A stretch of DNA of 64,000 nucleotides from Caenorhabditis remanei. Taxonomy: Eukaryota; Nematoda; Chromadorea; Rhabditida; Rhabditidae. Below the pieces are notes generated by a model, which worked only from the letters and a program-made list of their open reading frames with translations, had not been told where the DNA came from and made no database searches. Shown one piece after another: positions 53,601 through 64,000 of the stretch (position 1 is its first letter; each line of letters begins with the position of its first letter). The translations under genes and the position numbers were made by a program. Location: contig NC_071328.1 in the NCBI RefSeq assembly GCF_010183535.1, forward strand, positions 16,430,001-16,494,000, written 5' to 3'.

Positions 53601-56600
53601 ACGAGACGCTGACTTGCAAGAAATTCTGTTCTTCCGTATTCATCAACGGCATCAGATTTCCATCGATTCGTTGTCTGTGAAGCACCGCCCACATATCTGC
53701 TGCAGACGTCTCTCTCAAGAATTCCATCATCACGTCGACGGCATCTGAAGGCGTCAGAGGGATCGAGGCGCCCAAAATGATTCCCTTCTCTTCCATTGGA
53801 CGTTTCAACTCGTTTACTGACACTTTCAGATCGAGAGCCTGTCGGAGATGCGTTTTGATCTGCAAATTAAAGAAGGAAAATGTTATGTAGTTTTTCAGAA
53901 AATTCCATTCTGTTGAGGCTAACTCCGTTTTGTAGCTTGTAGTATCACATGGATGACTAGAAAACGTTGAAAAGCAGAAAAAAATGGGAAAAAATACATT
54001 GAAAACGAGAGAAAACTGACTTTGCTGAGGCTAACACACTACAAACTACATAGTCGAGTTAGCCTCAGCAAAAAGTGATTTTTGGCGTTTTTGATGATTT
54101 TTTTTTCAATTTTTGAGATTTTTACGGCTCCATAATCAATTTTTTCTTGTTTTTCCTCCAAGAAGACCAAAAAAATTCAGAAAATAGACAATCTAAAACG
54201 CGAAAACTCGATATTGCTGAGGCTAAACCAGTTTTGTAGTTTGTAGTCAGCTAGTCTCAGCAAAACTTCACTAACGCTAACCGACTACAAACTATAAAGT
54301 AAAGTTAGCCTCAACAAGACCGATTTGGCGATTTTCAAGGTGAAAACTTGATTTCTGACTTGTTTTCGCTGGTTTTTATTAATTTTTCACTCAGTTTTCA
54401 GTTAAAAAATACGATTTTCTCCAGGATTCTCACCTTATCCACTCGTTTTCCACCTCTCTCCGTTGCCTTCGCCTGTGCTTCCTTCATTCCAATCGGTTTG
54501 ATTTCTCGTTTAATCGCTCGTCCACCCGGTCTCTGCGGCGCTTCGATCATAATCGCCTTCATTGGTCCCGCCTTTTTGACAACTGGTGCCTCTGAAGAAG
54601 ACGATTCTGGAGCCATTTCAGACGACGTGGCGGCTTCAGAAGCTTCAGATGACGTGGCAGTGACTTCTGGAGTCTTTTTGGTGGCTCTCGTGCTAACCGA
54701 CCGTCTTCTTTTCACCGGTATCGCCTCAATCATCTGTACTCCCGCCACTTTCTTCGTATACTGTCGTTTCACAACTACTTCAGGAGTGGAAGTGGGCGGA
54801 GCTTGTCGTTTCAGTGGTTTTCTAGAAGCTCCAGATGCTCCAGAGAGAATATCACCAACTAAATCGTCAGTGGACGTGGCCGGAGCGGCTGGAACCCTAA
54901 TATGGGCGGTTCTTCGTTTTGGGAGATTCAAAGAGGATTCAGAGGATTCTGAAGAAGTGGGCGTGGCCGTTGGAGGCGGAGCCTTAGTTTGAGATGATCT
55001 TCGTGTCATCATCGTGGGCGGAGCCTCTTTTCTTGCTGATGGCGTCTTTTTCGCCTTGGCACAAGCCAATATATCATCCAAAAAGTTGTCATTTCTGATT
55101 ACTGGCTTGGATTTGGAAGCCGTCATCGGATAGGAGGAGGAGCGTGTTGGCATCGGTGGGATTCTCTGCGGAATCGCAAAAGTGGGCGGAGCTTGAGCAG
55201 CCACGTCTGCTGATGTTCTGGGCACGAAATCTCTCACAAACTTCTTGGGAGCTTCAGCTGGGGTGGGCGGAGTTTCTGTAGGTGTGACTTTTGGAGGCGG
55301 AGCTTCAACTGGAGTGGGCGGGGCCTTTTTATGTGGGTCTTCAACGGGAGTGGGCGGAGCTTCTGTGGGCGGGGCCTCTGGGAGCGGATTTTCAACTCTA
55401 GTGGGTGGAGTTTCTGTGGGCGGAGCCTCTGTAAGTGGAGGTTCTACTGGAGTGAGCGTGGCTTTTGGAGGCGGAGCTTCAACTGAAGTAGGCGGAGTTT
55501 CTGTGGGCGTGGCCTCTGGGATCAAATTTTCTACTGGCTCCGGCTCATAATCTATTTGCAAGTCATCTATTGGAGAGGGTGGAGCTTGTGGAGGCGGAGC
55601 TTCAACCGGAGTGGGCGGAGCTTGTTGAGACGTGGCTTCTTCGGTGATTCTCATCAACTCATCGTCCTCCTCTTCCTCACTATCACTTATATCAAGACCG
55701 TACTGCGATACCATAATCTGTTTTGGACTTTTTGGAGTTTGTGGGCGGAGCTTAGCGGATTCAGAAGGTTCAGAAGATTCTGGAGCTTTCTCAACGTCTT
55801 CTGGCTTCTTGGGAGCTTCTGGAGCCTCAAAATCCGCTCCACCTGGAGCTCTTTCATCGATATTAGCTCCGAAATAAATTTTTCGACGTGGCGAGACTTC
55901 TGGAGCCGTCGTCTTCTGAATCTTGACGTCATCTGAATTCTTTGAATCCTTCGTCGAGACCGGCGCCTTCGGCCTCTCCTCCACACGACGATTTCTCAAC
56001 GGTGGACCGGCTGAAATCGGCGCTGGAGCCGCCCGTTTCTTCGCCGGTGCATCGATTTGAAGACGTCGGATTTCGAGTGGAATCTTCGTCTCTTCTTCTA
56101 CTTCATCGTCCACGTCTTCAGCTGACGTCTTCTGATTCTTTTTCAACGGAGAAACGGATCCCGCGTCGTCTCCACGAAGCACTGAACGAGCACGGTAGCG
56201 TGATGAACGAGTAGATGAGGCGACAGATGGTGTCGGTGATGGGTGGCGCTGAAAAAATGTGACTACAAACTACAAAAATTTAACTAGCTGGCGCACATTA
56301 TACGCGGTTTTTCTAATAAATTGCAAATTTTGGGTAACTGGCGCACCTGCGGCGCGGTCATCGCCGAAAAGAGAGATTTTGTTGAGGTTAACTGACTACA
56401 AACTACAAAAATTACAAAAAATGATGAAAAACTGCACTTTTTTGACTAAAACGCTTGAAAAACACCGAATTCTACGCACTTTCATTGCTCAAAAATGGGA
56501 ATTCAGTGACTACAAACTACAGAAATTCACTAGCTGGCGCACCTTAGACGCATTTTTTTCGTTAGGCTAAAACCACCTTTTGAGCGGGTTTCAGCACTAA

Positions 56601-59600
56601 ATTCGGAAAAAACGCTGGAAAAAGCAAATTTTGGTTAACTGGCGTACCTTTGACGCTATTCACAGTTCTGGTTATTGCTAAGACGCTGCAAGTTACGTTT
56701 TGAGCGATTTCAGCCATTTAATTGCAATAAAATTTCAAAATTTTCACTTTTACTGAGGCTAAGCGAGTTTTGTAGTTTGTAGTCAGTTAGCCTCAGTAAA
56801 CTTTACTGAGGCTAAGCGGCTACAAACTACAGAATCGAGTTAGCCTCAGTGAAAACTCAAATTCGAGAAATTGTCAATTTCAGATCAAAGTTAGTTTTAA
56901 CAAGTGAAAAAAAAATCAAATTTTGGCTAACTGGCGCGCCTGCGGCGCGTTTCTACAGTTTCTGATGATGCGAAGTGACTAAAAACCACATTTTTGACGA
57001 GTCTGGCGCACCTTTGACGCGGTTTTTCTTTGATTCTTACCGATGAAGCTCTCGAATTCGTTGGTCTAACTGAACGAGAACGACGACTGACGCGTTCGGA
57101 GACAACTGATGACGTGGATGGTGTTGGTGATGTGTGACGCTGAAAATAGAGAGATTTTGTTGAGGCTAACTGACAGCAAACTACAGAATTTTTTTTTTAA
57201 AAACACGGAAAACTGCATTTTCATCGCTAAAACGCATAAAAAACGCAAAATTTTTCGCATTTTCGATCGTCTGGCGCACCTCTGACGCGTTTTTTTGCTT
57301 ACCGAAGAAGATGCTCTTGAAGTTGTTGCTCTAACCGAACGAGAACGACGACTATCGGAGACGGCGGATGACGTGGAAGGTTGTGGCGACTGAAAGAATC
57401 GGATTTCATCGTCTGGGGCGCCTTCGGCGCGTTTTACCGTTGAAACATTCAAATTCGTTGGTCGAATCGAACGAGAACGACGATTTTGGCGATCGGAAAC
57501 GGCGGCTGATGATGTGGATGGTGTTGGTGACACACGCGGCTGAAATAATTGGAGACTACAAACTACAAAAAGTAATCGATTTAACAAAAAGAGGTTTTCA
57601 AGCGGAAGTTGAGCACGTTTGACGAGTCTGGGGCACCTATGACGCTTCTCTGCTCAACTTTGCTGAGGCTAACTGACTACAAACTACAAAACTCGCTTAG
57701 CCTCAGCAAAAGTGAAAAATCGGTCATTTCCGACTGAAATTTGATGGTTTCGATGATTTTGTCAATTTCTAGAAAAGAATGTATTGAAATGCGCGTTTTC
57801 GAGATTAAACTACTTAAAATGTCGCATTTTTACTGTAAAATGGATTCCAGGAGTCTGGGGCACCTTTAGCGCGTTTCAGAAATAATTAGTGGCTACAAAC
57901 TACAAAAAATTCTGGATTGACTAGTCTGGGGCACCTGTAGCGCTCCCCTTTGGTGTCTGTCCCATTGTAACAGTAAAATCGTGTCTGAGGCACTTCAGGC
58001 GCGTTTCAGAATCGATTTTTTGGATTTTTGTGCTAAAAACTCGATTTTCTCTGTTTCAAGTGCACCTGAGACGCGTTTTCTAGTGTCTTTCTGTTGTTAC
58101 TGTCTGTCCTGATATCGCATTCCAACTATGAATGCCTTCTAGGACTCTGGTGCACCCTAGGCGCGTTTCAGAAATAATTGGAGGCTACAAACTACAAAAA
58201 CTACAGGATTTTGACGAGTCTGGGGCACCTCTGACGCGTTTTCTAATGTCTATCTGTAGCTTCAGGGGCACCTTAGGCGCGTTTCTTCTTCGTTTCAAGC
58301 GCGCCTCCGACGCCTTTTCTAGTGTCTTTCTGTTGGTCTGTCTGTCCTGATGTCCAATTAATACTGTAAAATGGAGTCTGGGGCACCTTTGGCGCGTTTC
58401 TAAATCGCTTTTTTTGCATTTTTATGCTAAAAACTCGATTTTCTTCGTTTCAAGGGCGCCTTCGACGCGTTTCCTTACTCTTGAAATCTTTCTCGGTCTC
58501 CCTCTTCCTCTTGGTGTCGGTGTCACCACTTCTTCCTTCACTTTTTCCATTTCTTCCCCAACAACTTCAACTTCTTCCACTGCCGTCGGAATCTCCACTT
58601 CCATTTCTACCGGCGGATTCTCCTCGACGTCGTCATCCAGAATCTCAATGACCTCCACTTCCCGTCGTTTCGGTGGAGTGGGCGGAGCCACATAGTCAGT
58701 CGGGGCAACGGAGACAGATCGGGGTCTGGAGCGTGGAGTGATCGGAGTGACATCTTCAATATCTGAATCTGAATCCCTTTCTGAGAGATGACGTGTCCGC
58801 GACATAACTGGTCGAGTGGGCGGAGCCAAGAAACTTAGGGGCGTGGCCTCTGCTTTCATTCTGGCGACTCGCTCCTTCACAGACTCTTTTTTCATCATCT
58901 CCGTCTGCTGTTCTCGAATCGATTTCCCCTTTTTGCCATGAATCGTCGTAGAAGCTCCAGATGCTCCGTGTGCTCCAGAAGCCCCTCTCTCCAGTAACGC
59001 CTTTTTTCTCAACTCTGACGCCTGTGCAATCGCATCGAAATCACTCGTCGGAATCTGTCGGGAATGAACGATTCGAGGATTCAGAAGGCCTCCATTATCA
59101 ACGACGACAGGTTTCCGAAGTCCTTCTGGCCATTTCGACGGTGTCACACGGGCGGTTTTTAGAAGACGTGGCGCGTGGGATTTCGCTTTTAATTCTCTCA
59201 TTTTCTGGCCGAAATCTGGGCGTCTGTTGGATTTATCGAGAATTTGTTTAGTGACGAGTGATTCTAGCTTCCGAACTTCAACCTCTTCTTCATCTTCTTC
59301 ATCGTCTACGTCTTCTGCCACGTCATCATCCTCAACGTCATCGTCACTAAGCCTCTCTCCAGTTCCCAGAAGCAAATCATCATTTTGTGGTGTTTTGACG
59401 TCTCCAAAGAATTCCAATGGTCCAGAAGACATCAAATCGAAATCTGGAGCAGGAATGGGAGCAACAGGAGTTTCTGAAGGAGGCTCCGCCCCTAGAGTGT
59501 CTTCTGAATCTTCTGGAGCATCTGGAGCAACTCCAGAAGACATTGAATTCCGCCATGGCTCCGAGTTGAAGAAGATTCTGACGTCGTCACGACGGAACAC

Positions 59601-62600
59601 GTTCACAAGATCTTTGATCGATTTCGATTGTTTTGAGAGGTTCGCGGTGGATGCTGAAAATTGAAAAATTTAAACATTCTGGCGTCCCTTTGGCGCGTAA
59701 TTTTTGGGAAAACAGTAAAATAAGCCTAAATTTAATCAAATTTCTGTCGAAAATTAACCATTTTTCACTTTTACTGAGGCTAAGCGAGTTTTATAGTTTT
59801 TAGTCAGTTAGCCTCAGCAACTTTTACTGAGGCTAAGCGGCTACAAACTACAACGTAAAGTTAGCCTCAGCAAAAACTCAAATCCAACCGGAAAACATCA
59901 AAAACACTGCAGATACTCAAAATTCAAAATTTAAACATTCTGGCGTGCCTTTGGCGCGTAAAATGAGCCTAAATTAATCATTTTTGATGGAAAATAAATT
60001 GAAAAGTGGGATTTTGATGACAAAAATGAATAAAAATCACTAAAAATGACTTGAAAGTAGAGGGAATACAATGGATATGGAGAAAACGGAGCGCGCGCGC
60101 ACCATTGGTAGATCAAATGAGGGAACAAGGTAGCTCTAGGATATAGACACTCTTCAACAGGCTGAAAACTCGAAAATATGGAATTTCAGAGTATAAAACA
60201 CGCTTAAATCAAAAATAATATTCAGTTTTAGCTGGATTTTCAAAAAATCGGATATTTGACGCAGAAAAACTACATTTATAGCGATTTTTATCCTTTTCAG
60301 CGTTTTTTCATTCTTGTCAGTGATTTCCGAGGAGATAAGACTGAAAATAAGGCTTAAAAACCGCGTTTTTCTGAATCAAAAACACGATTTTTCGACCGCA
60401 AATGGCTGAAAATGAATACAATTTTCTATTATTTTTTCATTTATTGAAAAAAAACCGAAATTTGTACTGAAACTGATAATTTCCGGTCGAATTTGAGTTT
60501 TTACTGAGGCTAACTTCATTTTGTAGTTTGTAGCCGCTTAGCCTCAGTAAACTTTGCTGAGGCTAACTGACTACAAACTACAAAGTCGAATTAGCCTCAG
60601 TAAAAGTGGTTTTTGGCGTTTTTTGCCATTTTTTTGTGATTTTTTCGCTTTTTATGGCTCCATAATCCACCGTTTCTTGTTTTCCACCAAGAAGACCAAA
60701 AAAATTCAAAAAATAGACAAAAATTCATCTAAAACGCGAAAAGTCGGTAAGCTTTGCTGAGGCTAACTGACTACAAACTACAAAACTCGCTTAGCCTCAG
60801 TAAAAGTGAAAATTGCTAAAATACAGTTTTTCGTGGTCGAAAACTTGATTTTCTGAAAATCCGGCTGAAATTCTGTCTGAAATTTCAGATTTCAGATCAT
60901 TTCCAACAAATTTCACTGTAGATTTTCATGATTTTCGGTGTTTTCTTTGTAGTTTGTAGTCTCTCCATCTCCTCTCAAACTTACCCAACGAATCAATGAC
61001 CTGAATAGCTGATTTCAGATATTTGTCCAATTTCTTTGCTTTCAGTGTTAAATCTGTTTTCGTCGTCTTCAATTGGGTGACCTGATTCTGAAGTGAGATC
61101 GTCTTCTTCCCAACTGATTCCATCGTTTTCGCAGCTGACTCGTATTTCGACTTGATATCAACATTATTCGCTTCCAATTTCTCTGCCAATGAACACATCT
61201 CATCGTACTTCTCACGCCAGTGATTCGCTTGTTCTTCGTGTTTCTGAAGAAATAGGAATTTTATGAAGAAAAAAGGGGTTTTTTCACGAGAAAAACACGG
61301 TTTTCTGGTCAAAAATAGTGAATTTTTCCAATTTTTCGCAATTTTTGATGTAAAAAGCCGCTAAAATGAGTATTTTGCGGGAATGTAGAGGTCAAAAATA
61401 CGTTTTTTCTGGGGTTTAGGGGATAAAATGTGAGCTATAAGGTCCAAAAAACAACGAATTTTTCCAATTTTCGGCAATTTCTTGCTACGATTCATGCTAA
61501 AAATGTGTATTTTGATGGATTTTGGAGGTCAAAATACTTGGTTTTGATCATTTTTCAAAGTTTTTCGAAGGGAAAACACGGGTTTTTGGTTGAAATGTTG
61601 ACATTAAGGTTAAAACAGTGAATTATTGCCAATTTTTTGAAGTAAAAAGCAAAAATTCAGGTTAAAAGGTGTATTTTGAGGGTTTCGAAGGTCAAAAATA
61701 TCGAATTTCGTCATTTTTAGAGGCAAAAATGTGACGAAACTGTCGATTTTCAGTCATCTTAATGGAATTTAGAGTAGAAAATAAGGAATTTCGTGCTTCA
61801 AAGACAGAAATCAAAGTTTTTGAACATTTTTCGAGGCAAAACTATACTTTTAGTCTAAAAACCACCGATTTTCAGCGGTTTTAAAGAAATCAGGCCAGAA
61901 AGATTAAATGACTCCAAATTCGCTCAATTTTCAGCTGGAAACACGGATTCTATCAATTTTTCGTAAGTTTTCTTCGATTTCCGATCATTTTTCGCCGGAA
62001 AAGTCGATTTTCAGCCGTTTCCAGATGAAAAAATCAGCGTTTTCCTCTCGAAACTCTACCTTTGACTCATCTGCCTGTTCCTGAAGTAATCCCACTTTTT
62101 TCCTAAGAAATTCCCAATCCGATTGCATTTGTTTGAGATTCGCTTCGGCAATCTCTTTCGCATTGATTGAATCCATCTTTTCCGCTGTGAATTGTTGAAG
62201 TGTCGCCTCTGTGGATACCAATTTCATTCGAAGTACTTCTGCTTCCTGGAAATATAAGAAATTTGGGGGAAAATCGTGAAAAAATACAATTTTAGACAGA
62301 AAATTGTATGAAAAAGTAGTTTTTAACCCTTGAAATCGTCAAAAACAGCAGGAAAACTCCGTTTTTTCAAAAATAATAAGGATTTAGGATGAAAATCAAG
62401 TTTTTTCCGGTGTAAAACTGACTAAATTTGCAAAAAATAGTCGAAATTGGTCAAAACTTGACAAATTTTCAATGTTTTGACATGAAAATCGTCGTTTTCA
62501 TTTCAAAAACTCATTTTTTCAGCTGAAAATCGCCGAAAACAGCTGAAATATAACGAAAATTATCAATTTTATTTGTGTTTGAGCGAAACCCAATCCAATT

Positions 62601-63844
62601 CCATTTTTTCTCGAAAAATTCTCAAAAACAGCCGAAAATTGCGTTTTTCTCGAAAAAATCAGGTTTTAGCTTGAAAATCAAGCTTTTCCGGTGTGAAACT
62701 GACTAAAATTGACCAAAAATAGTCGAAAAATGACGATTTTCTTATGAAAATCATTGTTTTTCGCCAGAAATTGACCAAATTTTGAAAAAAAAAGGCAAAC
62801 ACTTGAAAACTACGATTTTTGGTATAAAATTTTCATATTTTCGCATGAAAATCATTGTTTTTAACTCGAAAACTCGATTTTTCACTGAAAAATAGTAAAA
62901 ACTCGAAATTGACGAGTTTTTGGTCAAAAATTGTAAAATTTTTCAGTAATTTGGCATAAATATAATCATTTACACCTTAAAAACTCGATTTCCAGCTTGA
63001 AATCATCGAAAACAGCTGAAATATGACCAAAACACCATTTTTTCTCGAAAAATAAAAAATCATGGGGGTTTAAATGGGAAATGATTTGAAAAATACAATT
63101 TTAGTGAGAAAATTGTATGAAAAAGTAGTTTTTGACCCCGGAAATCATCAAAAACAGCCAAAAATGCGGATTTCGCTAAAAAATCTAGTTTTTCAATGCG
63201 AAACTGACTAAATTTTGACAAAAATAATCGAATTTTGACGATTTTCACAAGAAAACCATAGTTTTTATCTCGAAAGTTCGATTTTTCGCTGAAAAATAGC
63301 AAAAACTCAAAATCTACGAGTTTTTAGTCAAAACTTTTCGAATTTTCACTATTTCGACATGAAAATCGTTGTTTTCACATCAAAAACTTGATTTTTCAGG
63401 TTGAAATCAAAGAAAACAGCCAAAAATTGTGTTTTTAACTCAAAAACTCGATTTTCAGCGAATTTAATAGGAAACAACAAGAATTTGACCAAATTTCAAC
63501 AGAAATAAGAAAAAACTTGTCGTATCTTTATTACTTTCGCCTGGAAATCGTTGTTTTCACTTCAAAAACTCATTTTTTCATCTCGAAAACCTCGAAAACT
63601 GCTGAAATATGACCAAAACTCCCTTTTTTCTCGAAAAATCGATATTTTCAGAATGCTTACCGCCTGAATTTTCGAATAATTCTCCAATTCCTGTACAGTT
63701 TTTCTTCTTTGCTGAATTATAAGCTTCAGATTATTGCGCTCATTGGCACAACTTTCCAGTGTGCATTGCGCCTGCAAAAAATTATTTTTCGAATTAAAAA
63801 TTTATTATTAAATTGATTCTCACCTCAACGGCATCGTCCTCCAT
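50633..63844 (-). CDS. Large coiled-coil, RS-repeat, AT-hook nuclear protein, 1,722 aa
   Basis: Thirteen minus-strand exons join in phase: 63824-63844, 63661-63771, 62060-62245, 60985-61243, 58479-59653, 57438-57539, 57303-57389, 57041-57139, 54434-56248, 53561-53859, 52148-52794, 51494-51666, 50633-50827. Residues 1-192 form a coiled coil (EATLQQFTAEKMDSI, KHEEQANHWREKYDEM). Residues about 289-320 are very acidic. GRGRPRK at about 575-581 is an AT-hook, which binds the minor groove of AT-rich DNA. Exons 6-9 repeat SPTPSTSS..RRSRS. Exon 9 is disordered with an EAPPTPVE repeat at about 890-1035. Exons 10-13 are helical (SVNELKRPMEEKG, CIDTKQCGRLVRLFCHAI, LLYKNPIQLAKSLAYCLI), with no family I recognise. 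It is likely a chromatin or transcription factor. C. elegans has an AT-hook gene I recall as attf-6 near mxt-1; orthology is unproven. Confidence 0.85.
50840..60810. repeat. More than 25 TGAGGCTAACT palindromes in introns of the AT-hook gene
   Basis: Copies occur near 50845, 50925, 51145, 51290, 51695, 51750, 51815, 52810, 52900, 52960, 53155, 53285, 53335, 53915, 54020, 54215, 54270, 56380, 56755, 56800, 57155, 57655, 59770, 59825, 60500, 60555 and 60755. Many come as adjacent pairs: one with TAGTTTGTAGTC in the loop, the next with GACTACAAACTAC, so that a pair is itself an inverted repeat. None lies in an exon. The last 3 kb of intron sequence (60810-63660) has none. Confidence 0.85.
57590..58470. 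repeat. Array of CTGGGGCACCTTTGGCGCGTTT motifs in intron 5 of the AT-hook gene
   Basis: At least ten copies at about 57626, 57853, 57921, 57984, 58058, 58145, 58220, 58263, 58298, 58378 and 58452, in the variant form GTCTGGGGCACCTTTGGCGC. Several are followed by CTGTCTGTCCTGATGTCC-like spacers. The family is shared with the arrays at 8-9 kb and 44 kb. Confidence 0.7.
60986..63660. other. AT-rich introns 2-3 of the AT-hook gene
   Basis: Introns 61244-62059 and 62246-63660 are made of AT-rich, loosely periodic text (GAAAATCG, CGAAAAC, TTTTTCTCGAAAA) with many short self-similar phrases such as CAAAAACTCGATTTTTC. No dispersed element or exon-like ORF is supported. Confidence 0.5.
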
Positions 63845-64000
63845 GATTTTTGAGAAGCGAAGACGCTTCCAAGTCGATTTTTAAGATTTTAACTGCAACA
63901 AACAGGTCTTTTATTTCGAAACGGAAGAGGTGGAAGAGAAATGATGGCCTAGGAATACGCGGTGGCCGAAGAGCGAAGAATAGAGGGAAATAAATGAATT
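63845..64000. other. 5' flank of the AT-hook gene
   Basis: Short stretch upstream of the ATG at 63844. Minus-strand sequence reads GACTTGGAAGCGTCTTCGCT before the start and is probably 5' UTR. A tttgttgcag acceptor lies at about 63893-63902 on the minus strand and could be the trans-splice site. Confidence 0.4.

Noticed and set aside
55245..55936. Plus-strand Gly/Ser-rich ORFs opposite exon 9 of the AT-hook gene
   Set aside because: They are antisense shadows of the Pro-rich coding repeat; the minus-strand frame has matching splice phases.
63060..63302. Possible extra exon of the AT-hook gene
   Set aside because: The ORF has no flanking acceptor and donor in phase and is AT-rich periodic intron sequence.

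Overview
This 64 kb window is nematode nuclear DNA, most likely from a Caenorhabditis species other than C. elegans. The genes have many small exons with worm-type splice sites (tttcag acceptors, gtaag/gtgag donors). Several start codons sit directly behind a tttcag-like acceptor, as expected for spliced-leader trans-splicing. There are tandem F-box/FBA genes, a C-type lectin, and a dense load of short palindromic repeats. I rebuilt every gene model by hand from reading frame and splice phase; in all nine the exon phases join without a break. The species cannot be fixed from the sequence alone.

Layout: 0.85-2.09 kb (+), secreted C-type lectin. 3.29-13.00 kb (+), a Mextli (MXT-1) orthologue, an eIF4E-binding KH protein with a 4 kb repeat-filled first intron. 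13.27-16.21 kb (-), a CIAO1 WD40 protein of cytosolic Fe-S assembly, tail-to-tail with mxt-1. I recall the same two genes as neighbours in C. elegans (Y18D10A.8 and Y18D10A.9). 17.8-36.4 kb (+), four tandem F-box/FBA_2 paralogues (A-D). Three begin with a short membrane-anchor exon, and all four carry a tRNA-like Pol III unit in intron 1. Gene D has lost the family start codon and its later introns are swollen by insertions. 29.6-31.2 kb, a Tc1-type fold-back element lies between genes C and D.

36.4-39.6 kb is gene-poor, with GAGCGC hairpins and a 1.5 kb array of GGGCGGAG/CTCCGCCC units that runs into the last exon of a small acidic gene (39.6-41.4 kb, -). 41.4-48.1 kb is repeat-rich intergenic DNA with three clear fold-back elements. 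48.1-49.4 kb (-) is a second small acidic gene. 50.6-63.8 kb (-) is a 13-exon gene for a 1,722-residue coiled-coil/AT-hook nuclear protein with duplicated RS-type exons.

The window falls into two types of sequence. One is conserved housekeeping-type genes (mxt-1, ciao-1, the AT-hook gene), whose introns carry a TGAGGCTAACT palindrome. The other is fast-evolving F-box, lectin and intergenic DNA carrying a different palindrome family (GCTCCGCCCACTTTTGAGATA) and nested MITEs. The most unusual features are the co-duplicated intronic tRNA-like units, a family of hAT-like MITEs built from self-complementary simple repeats, the Tc1 snap-back element, and the apparent use of the genome-wide GGGCGGAGC motif as Pro-rich coding sequence.
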